Shown here one piece after another: positions 63,983 to 64,000 of a stretch of 64,000 bases of DNA. The notes below the pieces were generated by a model that was not told the origin of the DNA, ran no database searches, and was given only the letters and a program-made list of their open reading frames with translations. The stretch is taken from the NCBI RefSeq assembly GCF_002270355.1, contig NZ_NJFZ01000005.1:186001-250000 (forward strand), in the 5' to 3' direction. The position numbers and the translations under genes are program-made. The DNA is from Flectobacillus sp. BAB-3569. GTDB taxonomy: Bacteria > Bacteroidota > Bacteroidia > Cytophagales > Spirosomataceae. Positions within the stretch are counted from its first letter, which is position 1, and each line of letters begins with the position of its first letter.

Positions 63983-64000
63983 TTATATCATAAGATTGAG

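Overview
The window looks like a chromosomal segment of a Bacteroidota bacterium, most likely a Cytophagales/Spirosomataceae-type organism (the genus is not decidable from this sequence). The evidence is low-to-moderate GC, families typical of the phylum (DUF4292, DUF4296, DUF2520, DUF3500, DUF1080, Bat-type VWA proteins, SusC-free housekeeping blocks), no Shine-Dalgarno-like sites, and recurrent TAnnTTTG promoter elements. No phage, insertion sequence, CRISPR array or rRNA operon was seen.

Layout: 1-3.3 kb holds the 3' part of an SF1 helicase, a UbiA-type prenyltransferase and two tRNAs (Gly-GCC, Leu-TAA). 3.6-5 kb is a DUF2520/KdsC pair. 5-7.4 kb holds pirin, YceI and a frameshifted AraC regulator on the minus strand. 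7.5-10.9 kb holds a fluoride-type CLC antiporter, an M14 peptidase and a NeuD-like acyltransferase. 11-16.5 kb is an envelope block (TPR protein, DUF4292 lipoprotein, EnvC-like M23 protein, membrane TPR protein). 16.5-20.7 kb has ribH, a frameshifted aspartate kinase, serS and hpt. 21-25.6 kb has a secreted TPR protein and a SNF2 helicase. 25.6-28.5 kb is a minus-strand Bat cluster. 28.6-30.5 kb has DUF4296, a polyprenol-mannose synthase and HemJ/CopD. 30.7-34.5 kb has DUF1080, an aldehyde dehydrogenase and a MORN-like protein. 34.7-41.6 kb has GDP-fucose synthase, a methyltransferase, YraN, lipB, an exonuclease, two unknown proteins and crtZ. 41.9-44.5 kb is valS. 44.9-51.1 kb is a heavy-metal efflux operon. 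51.4-64 kb has cox3/ispE, GDPD, penicillin acylase, an OmpH/Skp-like lipoprotein, smpB, a CobW GTPase, HupE and a DUF3500 lipoprotein.

Three things stand out. (1) Between valS and the metal-efflux operon there are four strong DnaA-box-like 9-mers in 65 bp, arranged head to head beside an AT-rich stretch; this is a candidate replication origin or DnaA-regulated site. (2) The efflux pump is one 1442-residue CzcA-TolC fusion with an internal signal-peptide-like segment ending in APA-Q at the junction, suggesting the TolC half may be cleaved off and exported separately. (3) Four genes (AraC, aspartate kinase, a secreted protein, HupE signal peptide) are each broken by an apparent single-base loss in an A/T homopolymer, which points to consensus errors or, less likely, slippage or phase variation.

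Intergenic spaces carry several dispersed repeat families, including two 122-bp inverted copies flanking smpB, a roughly 140-bp element present about four times, a 52-bp palindrome, and hairpins built from a short tandem unit between convergent genes. Many of these sit where terminators are expected.
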